DNA of 64,000 nucleotides from an uncultured Oscillospiraceae bacterium (GTDB taxonomy: Bacteria > Bacillota > Clostridia > Oscillospirales > Oscillospiraceae): contig CAJUPW010000010.1 of assembly GCA_910588635.1 (NCBI GenBank), positions 1-64,000 of the forward strand, written 5' to 3'. This document shows positions 15,511 to 24,223 of this stretch, piece after piece (the first letter of the stretch is position 1; every line of letters begins with the position of its first letter). The notes beneath the pieces were generated by a model. The model made no database searches. It saw only the letters and a program-made list of their open reading frames with translations, and was not told the origin of the DNA. Made by a program: the position numbers and the translations under genes.

Positions 15511-15515
15511 CAGAA

Positions 15516-17012
15516 TTATTGTCCCTTGGGGGGAGGATTATTTTTCACCTTGAAAATCATGATATCCTTTGAATACAGCTCCTCCAAATCCGTCTTAAGC
15601 TGCTGTGTGACCTCATCAATATACTTGCTGAACCGACGCTGGGAATACTGGCCTTGAAGCCGTTGCAGGTCCGCACGCAGGCAATCAATTTTTGCATCCA
15701 CATAGCCACGATATGTATCTATATCTACCTCTACCTGCTGCCTTTCCTGGTTCCGACGTCCCTGAACTGCGTCAATTGTCATCCAAATTAAGCTGGCAAT
15801 TGACGCAACACTGCCAACCGCAGAGAGTACTTCAACAACAATTTCATATGGACAGTAATTGGCCGCCATAACTTGAAAGCCATTCTGACCGTCGGCATGG
15901 GCCAATGCTTGATTGATGTTGTAAAACAGCTTATTGACATATTCCACACCCTCTGGGTCATCACGAAAAACATTGGTTTTAATGTTAAAGTGAAGCGAGA
16001 TGGAGTTGGAAGCTCCGCTGCGCAGCAATGTGCGAATTTTCCCCACATGGGACATATAACTGTTTAGCCGGGATTCCGGTATCTCTTTCGCCTGCAGGAA
16101 CCTGTCCACGTCCTGTACAATACGATACCGTGTAAATTCGTCTAAAATATCATGGTGCAAAGCAAGCTGACAAAAATATTGAATCATCCGAAAGTCATGG
16201 CCTGCCAGCGCGTCTGAAATACCGTCTAAAAGGGCATTTTTGGCTTCTTGCACCATCCCCTTAGCGATATAGAGGTTACATATAGGAAAATACTCGTGTT
16301 TGTCCCAAAAGTACAAAATCAGGTTGTCGAGCTGTAGTTTATACTCTGAAATTGGCAAAATTTTTTCTCCTGCACGGAGGGTAACCGTACTGTCCGATGC
16401 AGCGATGTAATCTGCAGCCCCTATTACATAAGGGAATTGATAAAACGGGAAACGCACCCCATCTAATACCGTTTTGGAAAAGTTAGCAAATTCTACATTA
16501 ACAGAGCCGAGATCGCAAACCGTCATATGACAGTTTATAAAACTGGTTCCTTCCAGTGTGCTGCTACGAAACACGGTATTGTTAAAACTGCAATTATGGA
16601 ATAAACTGTTCAGCATCCCGGAGCTGACAAGCTGAATATTTGAAAATCTAGACGATTCAAAATTGCAAAGGCTGAAATTATTGGCTTCAAAGGGTTTACA
16701 GCCGCTTCCATTGAACTCCACATCAAAAAAATCACAGTGGGCAAAAGAATTTCCAATGAGAGATGTTTCTTGAAAGATTACTGAGCGGAAGCGGGACCCG
16801 GTCAGTGCCACGTTTTCAAAGGTGCACTTTTCGTAAATCAACCACTGAAATACGCTGTTCTTCAGTCCGGCACGGATATAGTCGATATTATGCAGCCTTT
16901 CATGCTGCCCAGTTGAACCGCCAACAGATTTATTGCTGTTGACCTTCGGATCAGGGTATTGCGCAGCAAGGAACTCTAGTGACTGTTGAATCTTTTCCTG
17001 GCGTTCATTCAT
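15516..17012 (-). CDS. Pentapeptide-repeat protein with C-terminal membrane helix and coiled coil
   Basis: 498 residues. Residues ~45-195 contain pentapeptide-type repeats (A/S/N-[F/L]-x-x-[C/S/T]), for example ALTGSRFRSVIFQETSLIGN and LCNFESSRFSNIQ, which form a right-handed four-sided helix in the family. The middle (~215-350) is helical. A hydrophobic helix (EIVVEVLSAVGSVASIASLI) lies near residues 400-420 and a charged coiled coil follows to the end. ATG 17012 follows AAGGGGAG. It ends 5 bases from the end of the ATP-grasp/radical-SAM gene, facing it, and is preceded by the other copy of the 31-bp repeat. It may be a scaffold, sensor or target for that enzyme; this is inference. Confidence 0.75.
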   Translation of the reverse strand: MNERQEKIQQSLEFLAAQYPDPKVNSNKSVGGSTGQHERLHNIDYIRAGLKNSVFQWLIYEKCTFENVALTGSRFRSVIFQETSLIGNSFAHCDFFDVEFNGSGCKPFEANNFSLCNFESSRFSNIQLVSSGMLNSLFHNCSFNNTVFRSSTLEGTSFINCHMTVCDLGSVNVEFANFSKTVLDGVRFPFYQFPYVIGAADYIAASDSTVTLRAGEKILPISEYKLQLDNLILYFWDKHEYFPICNLYIAKGMVQEAKNALLDGISDALAGHDFRMIQYFCQLALHHDILDEFTRYRIVQDVDRFLQAKEIPESRLNSYMSHVGKIRTLLRSGASNSISLHFNIKTNVFRDDPEGVEYVNKLFYNINQALAHADGQNGFQVMAANYCPYEIVVEVLSAVGSVASIASLIWMTIDAVQGRRNQERQQVEVDIDTYRGYVDAKIDCLRADLQRLQGQYSQRRFSKYIDEVTQQLKTDLEELYSKDIMIFKVKNNPPPKGQ

Positions 17013-17057
17013 AAAAACTCCCCTTATTTGTTTGTAATGGGATTATTTCTAAATCGC

Positions 17058-17088
17058 TCCTTAAAATCAACAGATAATCGCATATTAT
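17058..17088 (-). repeat. 31-bp inverted repeat, right copy
   Basis: Perfect reverse complement of 12676-12706. It lies 45 bases before the start of the minus-strand pentapeptide-repeat gene, so both convergent genes have the same sequence in their leader or operator region. Confidence 0.9.
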
Positions 17089-17102
17089 TCTTCACATAGG
17101 TC

Positions 17103-17135
17103 AGGCAGGTCACCAGTTTTTTTGGTGACCTGCCT
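17103..17135. other. 13-bp perfect hairpin at the right edge of the cassette
   Basis: AGGCAGGTCACCA (17103-17115) pairs with TGGTGACCTGCCT (17123-17135) around a 7-base loop GTTTTTT. No T-run follows, so it may be a decayed terminator or a boundary structure. It is not present at the left edge. Confidence 0.6.
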
Positions 17136-17294
17136 TGTGGTTTAGCGTGAAAATGTCATTTTGCCTCGTGGATATTTTTCGGCCAAAAGGTATTGTCTGT
17201 TGATAGGATGCGGTAGTGTCAAGAGTTTTTCACAAATTAGTTTGCAGATATAAATTTCCATATTCAGGGGGAAACTGAACCAGAGGTGATGATT

Positions 17295-18206
17295 ATGGGA
17301 TTTTTCCTCAGCGCAAAGGGGACGGGCCCCTATTTTGAGGGCTGGTATTTCAAGCACCAAAACACGCAAGGCCAGACCTTGGCGTTGATCCCCGCATACC
17401 ATATCGACAAAGAGGGATGCCGCACCGCTTCTCTCCAGATCATTTCAAAGGATCAGTCGTGGCGGCTGGAGTACCCGGCATCACAGCTTCAAATCTCCCG
17501 GCAGTCTTTTCAGGTGCAGATCGGACAATCCAGCTTCGGCGAGCAAGGGATCGACCTCCATATCCTGCAGGACGGCCTTTCCCTCCGTGGCGTCCTGCGC
17601 TACGGACCCTTTACCGCCCTCCAATCCGACATTATGGGGCCATTCCAGTTTTTCGCCGGGATGCAGTGCTCTCACGGTGTCATCAGCATGGGGCATCCCC
17701 TGGAGGGAACCCTGGAGCTGAACGGCAAACACCTGGATTTTTCCAACGGAACCGGGTATATCGAGACGGACCGGGGCCGCTCCTTTCCCGGCAAGTACCT
17801 CTGGACCCAGTGCCTTTGGAACGGGCCGGAACCTGGCAGTTTGATGCTCGCTGCCGCAACAATCCCTCTGCCCGTAGGTGGCTTCACTGGCTGCATCTGC
17901 TCCCTTTTATATGGCGGCCGGGAGTACCGTCTGGCCTCTTACCGGGGTGTTCGGATCGAGGCGTGGTCCTCCTCTGGCGCGGTAATCCGCCAGGGGAAGT
18001 ACCGCCTGGAGGCGGAACTGCTGAACGAACGGCGGCAGCCTCTCCGGGCTCCGATGGAGGGGCGCATGGAGCGCACTATCCATGAGAGCCTCTGCGCTGA
18101 GGCGCGCTATCGCTTCTGGCACGGGGACAACCTCCTGTTTCAGCATATGGACTCCAATGCCAGCTTTGAATGTTCCGGCCTGGCCCGTTCACCGACTGTT
18201 CGGTAA
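17295..18206 (+). CDS. Tocopherol-cyclase-like protein
   Basis: 303 residues from ATG 17295 (MGFFLSAKGTGPYFEGWYFK), 8 bases after AGAGG; ATG 17289 is a close alternative. The signature GxYFEGWYFK near the start, DIMGPFQFFAGMQCSHGVIS in the middle and YIETDRGRSFPGKYLWTQ are characteristic of the tocopherol cyclase-like family. Bacterial members have no proven cyclase activity, and a tocopherol role in an anaerobe is unlikely. Base composition returns to GC-rich here. Confidence 0.82.
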   Translation: MGFFLSAKGTGPYFEGWYFKHQNTQGQTLALIPAYHIDKEGCRTASLQIISKDQSWRLEYPASQLQISRQSFQVQIGQSSFGEQGIDLHILQDGLSLRGVLRYGPFTALQSDIMGPFQFFAGMQCSHGVISMGHPLEGTLELNGKHLDFSNGTGYIETDRGRSFPGKYLWTQCLWNGPEPGSLMLAAATIPLPVGGFTGCICSLLYGGREYRLASYRGVRIEAWSSSGAVIRQGKYRLEAELLNERRQPLRAPMEGRMERTIHESLCAEARYRFWHGDNLLFQHMDSNASFECSGLARSPTVR

Positions 18207-18262
18207 ACGATCTGTGCCGAAGAATATGTGGACTGGCCAAAGCGCTCCAGAACGTCCAGGAC

Positions 18263-18303
18263 AAAATACGGGACCGGCCGCACAGCCGATCCCGTATTTT
18301 TTG
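18263..18303. terminator. Bidirectional terminator
   Basis: AAAATACGGGA (18263-18273) pairs with TCCCGTATTTT (18290-18300). T-runs on both sides serve the plus-strand cyclase-like gene and the converging ArsC-like gene. Confidence 0.85.
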
Positions 18304-18341
18304 TCTATGGCGAGTCAGTTTCTTACCCGCTTCCTTGTATC

Positions 18342-18698
18342 CTATGTGGTTTTCAGACGGCTCTCCCACTCGGCCGCCTTGAAGCCCACAAGGACAAAAT
18401 CATCCCCGATCAAAAGCGGGCGCTTGACCAGCATTCCATCCGTGGCGAGCAGGCGCAGCATCTCCTCCTCGCTCATGCCGGGCAGCTTGTCCTTCAGTTC
18501 CATGGACTTATACAGCAGTCCACTGGTGTTGAAAAACTTCTTCAGCGGCAGGCCGCTGCGCCTGTGCCACACCGCCAGCTCATCATAGGTAGGGTGTTCC
18601 GTTTTGATGTCTCGGAATGCGTACGCGATCTGGTTTTCATCCAGCCATTTTCTGGCTTTCTGACAGGTGGTGCATTTGGGGTAGCAAATAAAGGTCAT
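18342..18698 (-). CDS. ArsC/Spx-family thioredoxin-fold protein
   Basis: 118 residues with PKCTTCQKARKWLDENQIAY at the N-terminus (redox-type Cys9 and Cys12) and PLLIGDDFVLVGF near the C-terminus, the typical Spx/ArsC/YffB pattern. Members are arsenate reductases or RNA-polymerase-binding stress regulators. This one cannot be placed further. It lies 57 bases downstream of an Rrf2 regulator on the same strand, so it is probably under that regulator. Confidence 0.85.
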   Translation of the reverse strand: MTFICYPKCTTCQKARKWLDENQIAYAFRDIKTEHPTYDELAVWHRRSGLPLKKFFNTSGLLYKSMELKDKLPGMSEEEMLRLLATDGMLVKRPLLIGDDFVLVGFKAAEWESRLKTT

Positions 18699-18755
18699 AG
18701 TTTCATCACGCTCCTATTGTCCCTGATTGAATCAGGCCTTGGCCTATGCGCGTCA

Positions 18756-19175
18756 TCATCGCCCCGCAAAGAAATTGCCGCACAGAGACGCCAAAGTAAA
18801 CTGCGCCAAATAATCGGAGATTACCTGATCCAGGCCTTGCCACAGGGCAAGCGTCCGGCAGTCTTTGCTCCGAGGGCAGGCATCCTGGCTAGGTTCCAGA
18901 CAGGCAACGGGAGCCAGTGGCCCTTCCATCAGTTCAAGGATTAACTTTACATTGTATTCCTCCGGGGGGCGGTTCAGCCGGTAGCCGCCCCCCTTTCCCC
19001 GCATGGCGGCAAGTAAACCGCCTTTTACCAGCTCTTTCACTACAATCTCCAAATATTTTTCCGAGATATCCTGACGGGCCGCCACATCCCTCAGCGGTAC
19101 GAAACGGTCACCCTGATGCTCAGCGACATCCACCAGAAACCGCAGCGCGTATCTGCCTTTTGTGGAAATCATCAT
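18756..19175 (-). CDS. Rrf2-family regulator with three cysteines (IscR-like)
   Basis: 139 residues from ATG 19175 (MMISTKGRYALRFLVDVAEH), after GGGAGGGGGG; the adjacent ATG at 19172 is equally possible. A winged helix (RDVAARQDISEKYLEIVVKE, GKGGGYRLNR) is followed by cysteines spaced C-x7-C-x5-C (ACLEPSQDACPRSKDC), close to the three Fe-S ligands of IscR. It probably senses Fe-S or redox state. An inverted repeat sits over its own promoter. Confidence 0.87.
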   Translation of the reverse strand: MMISTKGRYALRFLVDVAEHQGDRFVPLRDVAARQDISEKYLEIVVKELVKGGLLAAMRGKGGGYRLNRPPEEYNVKLILELMEGPLAPVACLEPSQDACPRSKDCRTLALWQGLDQVISDYLAQFTLASLCGNFFAGR

Positions 19176-19188
19176 AACCCCCCTCCCA

Positions 19189-19223
19189 TTCCTATTGTAC
19201 CATGAGGTTAATAGGAAATTCAA
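19189..19223 (-). promoter_or_regulatory. Rrf2 gene promoter with inverted-repeat operator
   Basis: Minus strand TTGAAT (19223-19218), an 18-base spacer and extended -10 TGGTACAAT (TACAAT 19199-19194). TTCCTATT (19189-19196) and AATAGGAA (19210-19217) form an 8-bp inverted repeat with 13-base spacing across the promoter, a likely autoregulatory site. Confidence 0.6.
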
Positions 19224-19281
19224 GTGCTCTCTTGTTCGTCCGGCCTTTCACTGAAGTCCATACGGTAGGAGCAAGGACTTC

Positions 19282-19311
19282 TTGACATGCTCAGGAGATA
19301 CATGTTATCAT
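19282..19311 (+). promoter_or_regulatory. Likely promoter of the hybrid kinase gene
   Basis: TTGACA (19282-19287), an 18-base spacer and TATCAT (19306-19311) with the extended TG. It leaves a leader of about 150 bases. Confidence 0.45.
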
Positions 19312-19466
19312 GATACGAATTATCACAACAGCCCAGTAAAATCGGTGCGGAACCATTCCAATTTTTATCTAATTCAACTAACGGCATTCTCTGGCGCACG
19401 CCTCCGTGCGTTGGAATTTGCCGCGGCAGCTATGGCCGGAGAGCGGCCAAGGCAGGAGGCAGACAT

Positions 19467-21668
19467 ATGAATGATACAGGGGGACTTCCGGCGCGGAGCG
19501 GAGAGTGCGCTTCGGCCGTCAAATCCCATGACCACAATATGCAGAGCGTCCAAAACCTGGAGGCCGTCATCAACGAGGGCCTGCGCGTCTCTCTGTTGAA
19601 GGAGACGCCGGACCAGTCCCTGAAGATACTGCTCAAATACCTGGGGAAAGCGCTGAACGGGGATCGTACTTATATCTTTGAACGCAGCGAGTCCGGCTAT
19701 GACGACAACACCTACGAGTGGACCGCCGACGGCGTGGAGCCGGAGATCGACAATCTGCAGAATGTCCCTCCGGAGGTGTGCGCCAGCTGGTATCGGAACT
19801 TCAGCGTGGGCAGGCATATTGTCATCGAGCGTCTGGAGGATATTCGTAAGAGCGACCCCCTCCAGTACAAGAATCTGAAGCAGCAGGGCATCCACTCCCT
19901 TGTGGTGGTCCCCCTCTATGACGGCAGCCGGATCATCGGCTTCTACGGCGTGGACAATCCCCCGGTGAAGTCGCTGGAGTACGCGTCCAACATGCTCCAG
20001 ACCGCGGCCTACTTTATTGTATCCTCCCTGAAGCGGCGCAATCTGGTCCGGGAGCTTCAAAAGCAGAGCTATCTGGAGGGCAGACACAGCCTGGAGGACA
20101 TTCTGGAGGGCGCCAGAACAGGCATCTGGACCATCGAGCTGGAGGAGGGCTGCCAGCCTAGGATGTACGCCGGCCGGACCATGCGCATTCTTCTGGGCGT
20201 GCCCGACAAGATTACCCCGGAGGAGTGCTACCGCCACTGGTTTCAAAATATTGACCCAGATTATGTGGAGATGGTGCAGGAGGCGGTGCGGGAGATTCTG
20301 GAGACCGGGCGCTCCGAGGTCATCTATCCCTGGAACCACCCCCATCTGGGCAAAATTTACGTCCGCTGTGGCGGCGTGCCCGACAAGACCTTTCAAAAAC
20401 CCGGCGTCAGCCTGAACGGATACCACCAGGACATTACAGAGACCATGGTGACCAGGAAGAAGCAGGAGCAGTCCATCATGGAGCTGCTGGAACGGGTAAG
20501 GCAGGCCAACTCGGCCAAGAGCGAATTTCTCTCCCACATGTCCCACGACCTGCGCACGCCCATCAACGGAATCCTGGGGATGCTTTCCATCATGGAAAAG
20601 TGCCAGGACGACCCGGAGCGCCAGAAGGAGTACCGGCGGAAGATTCGCATTTCGACAGAACATCTGCTCTCCCTGGTGAACGACGTGCTCCAGATCAGCA
20701 AGCTGGAGAGCGGGAGGCCGATGGCGGCGGAGGAGCCCTTTGACCTCCGCGACACCCTGTCCGACTGCGTCACTATCCTGTCCGTCCTTGCGGAGGAGAA
20801 AGCGGTCAGCCTGGAACTGGAGGAACCCGTCCTGCCCCACAGCAGGGTCATCGGCAATCCGCTGCACATGAAGCAGATCCTGATGAATGTCATCGACAAC
20901 GCCATCCAATACAACCGCCCCAACGGGTCGGTGTCCATTGCGGCGGAGGAGACCGATTTCCAAGACGGGACCGCCTCCTTCCGATTTGCGGTCCGGGATA
21001 CGGGCATCGGCATCGGGGAGGACTTCAAAAAGCACATCTTTGATCCCTTCACCCAGGAGCACCAGGGCGCTCGGACCAATTACAACGGCGTCGGGCTGGG
21101 CATGGCCATCGTCAAAAATCTGGTGGACCAGATGCACGGGTCCGTCGAGATCGACAGCCAGGTGGGCAAGGGCAGCGTGGTCCGAATCACCCTGTCCCTC
21201 CGGGCAGACGGAGTCCAGGGCGGCCGGCCCACGGACGGCGACTGGGCCGTGCCCGACAATGTCGCCGGCATGCGGGTCCTTCTGGTGGAGGACAACGAGA
21301 TTAACTGCGAGATCATGGAGTTCATTCTGCGGGACGCGGGGACAGAGGTGGTCACCGCCCACGACGGAAAGGCCGCCGTGGACGCTTTCTCAGCCTCCTT
21401 GCCCGGGAGCTTTGACTGCGTGCTCATGGACCTGATGATGCCCGTCATGAGCGGATTTGAGGCGGCCCGGGTGATCCGCGGCATGGACCGGCCGGATGCG
21501 GAAGCCGTGCCCATCATCGCCCTGTCGGCCAACGCCTTTGAGGAGGACGTGGCGCTGGCCAAGGATGCCGGGATGAACGAACACCTGGCAAAGCCGGTGA
21601 ACATCCGGAAGATGTTCCAGACCATGAGCCGGCTCAAACCCCCTGCCCCCGCCGGCGCCTCCCTCTGA
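19467..21668 (+). CDS. Hybrid sensor histidine kinase/response regulator
   Basis: 733 residues with no membrane helix, so probably cytosolic. Residues ~30-195 resemble a GAF domain and ~205-330 a PAS fold. ~350-420 is a HisKA domain with phospho-acceptor His360 (SHMSHDLRTPINGIL). ~450-590 is the ATPase domain (MNVIDNAIQYN, VRDTGIGIGEDF, GVGLGMAIVKNLV). ~605-725 is a receiver domain with Asp655 (LMDLMMPVMSGFEAARV). The start ATG follows GGAGG. No separate output regulator is adjacent. A perfect terminator closes the unit. Confidence 0.93.
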   Translation: MNDTGGLPARSGECASAVKSHDHNMQSVQNLEAVINEGLRVSLLKETPDQSLKILLKYLGKALNGDRTYIFERSESGYDDNTYEWTADGVEPEIDNLQNVPPEVCASWYRNFSVGRHIVIERLEDIRKSDPLQYKNLKQQGIHSLVVVPLYDGSRIIGFYGVDNPPVKSLEYASNMLQTAAYFIVSSLKRRNLVRELQKQSYLEGRHSLEDILEGARTGIWTIELEEGCQPRMYAGRTMRILLGVPDKITPEECYRHWFQNIDPDYVEMVQEAVREILETGRSEVIYPWNHPHLGKIYVRCGGVPDKTFQKPGVSLNGYHQDITETMVTRKKQEQSIMELLERVRQANSAKSEFLSHMSHDLRTPINGILGMLSIMEKCQDDPERQKEYRRKIRISTEHLLSLVNDVLQISKLESGRPMAAEEPFDLRDTLSDCVTILSVLAEEKAVSLELEEPVLPHSRVIGNPLHMKQILMNVIDNAIQYNRPNGSVSIAAEETDFQDGTASFRFAVRDTGIGIGEDFKKHIFDPFTQEHQGARTNYNGVGLGMAIVKNLVDQMHGSVEIDSQVGKGSVVRITLSLRADGVQGGRPTDGDWAVPDNVAGMRVLLVEDNEINCEIMEFILRDAGTEVVTAHDGKAAVDAFSASLPGSFDCVLMDLMMPVMSGFEAARVIRGMDRPDAEAVPIIALSANAFEEDVALAKDAGMNEHLAKPVNIRKMFQTMSRLKPPAPAGASL

Positions 21669-21679
21669 GCTGAGCGCAG

Positions 21680-21709
21680 CGATCCCCCGGCCGGGGGATC
21701 GTTTTTTTT
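21680..21709 (+). terminator. Terminator of the hybrid kinase gene
   Basis: A perfect 22-base palindrome (CGATCCCCCGG and its complement, 21680-21701) followed by eight T. Confidence 0.9.
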
Positions 21710-21727
21710 ACCTCTCCCTCTCCCCGC

Positions 21728-21757
21728 TTGACTTTTCCCCCGCCCCTCTGGTAAGAT
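21728..21757 (+). promoter_or_regulatory. Possible promoter of the topoisomerase genes
   Basis: TTGACT (21728-21733), an 18-base spacer and TAAGAT (21752-21757), about 50 bases before the first gene. Confidence 0.35.
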
Positions 21758-21808
21758 TATAGTATTAAGCTGGGTTGGTATGCCCAATGGAAAATGTGAG
21801 GTATCGCC

Positions 21809-23785
21809 ATGAAGAAAAGCTACGGCAACGACTCCATCTCCGCCCTCAAGGGGGCCGACCGGGTCCGGAAGCGCCCCGGGGTCATCTTCGGCTCCGACGG
21901 GCTGGAGGGCTGCGAGCACGCCGTGTTCGAGATCATGTCCAACTCCATCGACGAGGCACGGGAGGGCCACGGCACGCTCATCACCGTTACCCGATTTGAG
22001 GACGGCTCCATCCAGGTAGAGGATCAGGGCCGGGGCTGCCCCGTGGACTGGAACGAGAAGGAGCAGAAATTCAACTGGGAGCTGGTATTCTGCGAGCTGT
22101 ACGCCGGCGGCAAGTACAATAACGACGGCGGGGACAACTACGAGTACTCCTTGGGCCTCAACGGCCTGGGCTCCTGCGCCACCCAGTACGCCAGCGAATT
22201 TATGGATGTCACCGTGTGGCGGGAGGGGAAGAAGTACTCCCTCCACTTCGAGAAGGGGGAGAACATCGGCGGTTTACAGTCCGAACCCACCGACCGGGGC
22301 AAAAAGACGGGCACCACCATCCGCTGGAAGCCCGACCTGGAGGTGTTCACCGATATCGCCATCCCCGTGGAATACTATCTGGACGTGATGAAGCGGCAGG
22401 CGGTTGTCAACGCCGGGGTGACCTTCCGGTTCAAGAATCAGGCGGGAGGCAGATTTGAGACCACCGATTTCCAGTACGACAACGGCATCGTGGACTACGT
22501 GGACGAACTGGCCGGGGAGGACGCCCTCACCGCCCCCGTTTTCTGGCAGACCGAGCGGAAGGGCCGGGACCGGGCGGACAAACCGGAGTACAAGGTGAAG
22601 CTTTCGGTGTCCTTCTGCTTCTCCAACAAGGTACAGGTAGTGGAGCACTACCACAACTCCTCCTGGCTGGAGCACGGCGGCTCCCCGGAGAAGGCCATAC
22701 GCTCGGCCTTTGTCTCCGCCGTCGACGGCTGGCTCAAGGGGCAGAACAAGTACACCAAGGGGGAGAGCAGAATCACCTTCCCCGACATTCAGGACGCCCT
22801 GGTGCTGGTGAGCAACAACTTTTCCACCCAGACCTCCTACGAGAACCAGACCAAAAAGGCCATCAACAACAAGTTCGTCCAGGAGGCCATGACGGAGTTC
22901 CTCCGCGCCCAGATGGAGGTCTATTTCATCGAAAATCCCGCCGACGCCCAGAGGATCGCCGAGCAGGTCTTAATCAACAAGCGGGCCAGAGAAAACGCGG
23001 AAAAGACCCGGCTGAACATCAAGAAGAAGCTCACCGGGACCATGGACATCTCCAACCGGGTACAGAAGTTCGTCCCTTGCCGCACCCGGGACGTAAACCG
23101 CAGCGAGCTGTATATCGTGGAGGGCGACTCGGCCCTGGGCAGCGTGAAGCAGGCCCGGGACGGGGAGTTCCAGGCCATCATGCCCATCCGGGGCAAAATT
23201 CTCAACTGCCTCAAGGCCGACTACGGGAAGATTTTCAAGAGCGAAATCATCACCGATCTGTTGAAGGTGCTGGGCTGCGGCGTGGAGGTCCACGACAAGC
23301 GGGCCAAGGATATGGCCGCCTTCGACCTGTCCGCCCTGCGGTGGAACAAGGTCGTCATCTGCACCGACGCCGACGTGGACGGCTTCCAGATCAGGACCCT
23401 GGTGCTCACCATGCTCTACCGCCTCACCCCCACCCTGATCCAGGAGGGGTACGTCTATATCGCCGAGTCCCCCCTGTTCGAGATCACCTGCAAGGAAAAG
23501 ACCTGGTTCGCCTACTCCAACAAGGAGAAGGACGACATCGTGGCCACCCTCCAGGGGAAAAGGTACGATGTCCAGCGCTCCAAGGGCCTGGGTGAGAACG
23601 AGCCGGAGATGATGTGGCTGACCACCATGTCCCCGGATACCCGGCGGCTCATCAAGGTGGTGCCCGAGGATGTGGAGCAGACCGCCCGGATGTTTGACCT
23701 GCTCCTGGGAGACGACCTCACCGGCCGGAAAACCCATATCGCCGACCACGGCCACGAATTTTTAGAGCTGGCGGATATTTCCTAG
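21809..23785 (+). CDS. parE: Type IIA topoisomerase subunit B (ParE/GyrB-type)
   Basis: 658 residues. The GHKL ATPase is shown by FEIMSNSIDEAREGHG, DQGRGCPVDW and SLGLNGLGSCATQYAS. The TOPRIM metal site is shown by IVEGDSALGSVKQARDG and CTDADVDGFQIRTLVLTML. It cuts and passes DNA together with the A subunit downstream. It differs from standard GyrB (EGDSAGGSAKQGR) and looks like the second, divergent pair found in many Clostridia. The gyrase or topo IV role cannot be decided from sequence alone. ATG after GAGGTATCGCC. Confidence 0.87.
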   Translation: MKKSYGNDSISALKGADRVRKRPGVIFGSDGLEGCEHAVFEIMSNSIDEAREGHGTLITVTRFEDGSIQVEDQGRGCPVDWNEKEQKFNWELVFCELYAGGKYNNDGGDNYEYSLGLNGLGSCATQYASEFMDVTVWREGKKYSLHFEKGENIGGLQSEPTDRGKKTGTTIRWKPDLEVFTDIAIPVEYYLDVMKRQAVVNAGVTFRFKNQAGGRFETTDFQYDNGIVDYVDELAGEDALTAPVFWQTERKGRDRADKPEYKVKLSVSFCFSNKVQVVEHYHNSSWLEHGGSPEKAIRSAFVSAVDGWLKGQNKYTKGESRITFPDIQDALVLVSNNFSTQTSYENQTKKAINNKFVQEAMTEFLRAQMEVYFIENPADAQRIAEQVLINKRARENAEKTRLNIKKKLTGTMDISNRVQKFVPCRTRDVNRSELYIVEGDSALGSVKQARDGEFQAIMPIRGKILNCLKADYGKIFKSEIITDLLKVLGCGVEVHDKRAKDMAAFDLSALRWNKVVICTDADVDGFQIRTLVLTMLYRLTPTLIQEGYVYIAESPLFEITCKEKTWFAYSNKEKDDIVATLQGKRYDVQRSKGLGENEPEMMWLTTMSPDTRRLIKVVPEDVEQTARMFDLLLGDDLTGRKTHIADHGHEFLELADIS

Positions 23786-23794
23786 GAGGGTGCG

Positions 23795-24223
23795 ATGAAA
23801 AAGAAATTACTGCCCGCCCTCTGCGCCTTGCTGCTGGTCGCCGCCGCCGCTTTTGCCATACTGTGGCGGCAGGAGGCGGCCCGGAATGAGAACAACCTGC
23901 GTGGACTGTGGCTGTCCGCCTCGGCCACAGGAGAGACTGTGATTACTGAATACCAGGAGGCCGGCGAGGAGCTCCCCTCCTGCCAGGTCATCGCGGAGCT
24001 GCGGGTCATGGGGGATGTTTGCCTCCTGGCAAAGGGCGCCGGGCCGGATTACACCGACCTGAACGCCGTCTACGGCATTCTGTCCCTGTACCCGGAGCGG
24101 TGCTCCGATGTGACAGAGGAACTGCTTCTGGTCTTTCAGGCCGCCTCTGAGGAGGGGCTGAACGGCTTTAACTGGCCCCTACGGGTCAATGAGCTGCGCA
24201 ATGCTTTGGAGTACGGGCCATGA
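23795..24223 (+). CDS. Small exported or membrane-anchored hypothetical protein
   Basis: 142 residues beginning MKKKLLPALCALLLVAAAAF, a clear signal anchor. The rest is acidic with two cysteines (SCQVI and DVCLL) and no family I recognise. It starts 9 bases after parE and overlaps the next gene by 4 bases, so it is in the same transcript. ATG after GGAGGGTGCG. Confidence 0.65.
   Translation: MKKKLLPALCALLLVAAAAFAILWRQEAARNENNLRGLWLSASATGETVITEYQEAGEELPSCQVIAELRVMGDVCLLAKGAGPDYTDLNAVYGILSLYPERCSDVTEELLLVFQAASEEGLNGFNWPLRVNELRNALEYGP

Noticed and set aside
17142..17402. Minus-strand 86-codon frame before the tocopherol-cyclase-like gene
   Set aside because: It has no ribosome site and overlaps the start of a well-supported plus-strand gene.
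19374..21362. A 662-codon minus-strand open frame
   Set aside because: Antisense to the hybrid kinase, whose domains are unmistakable.
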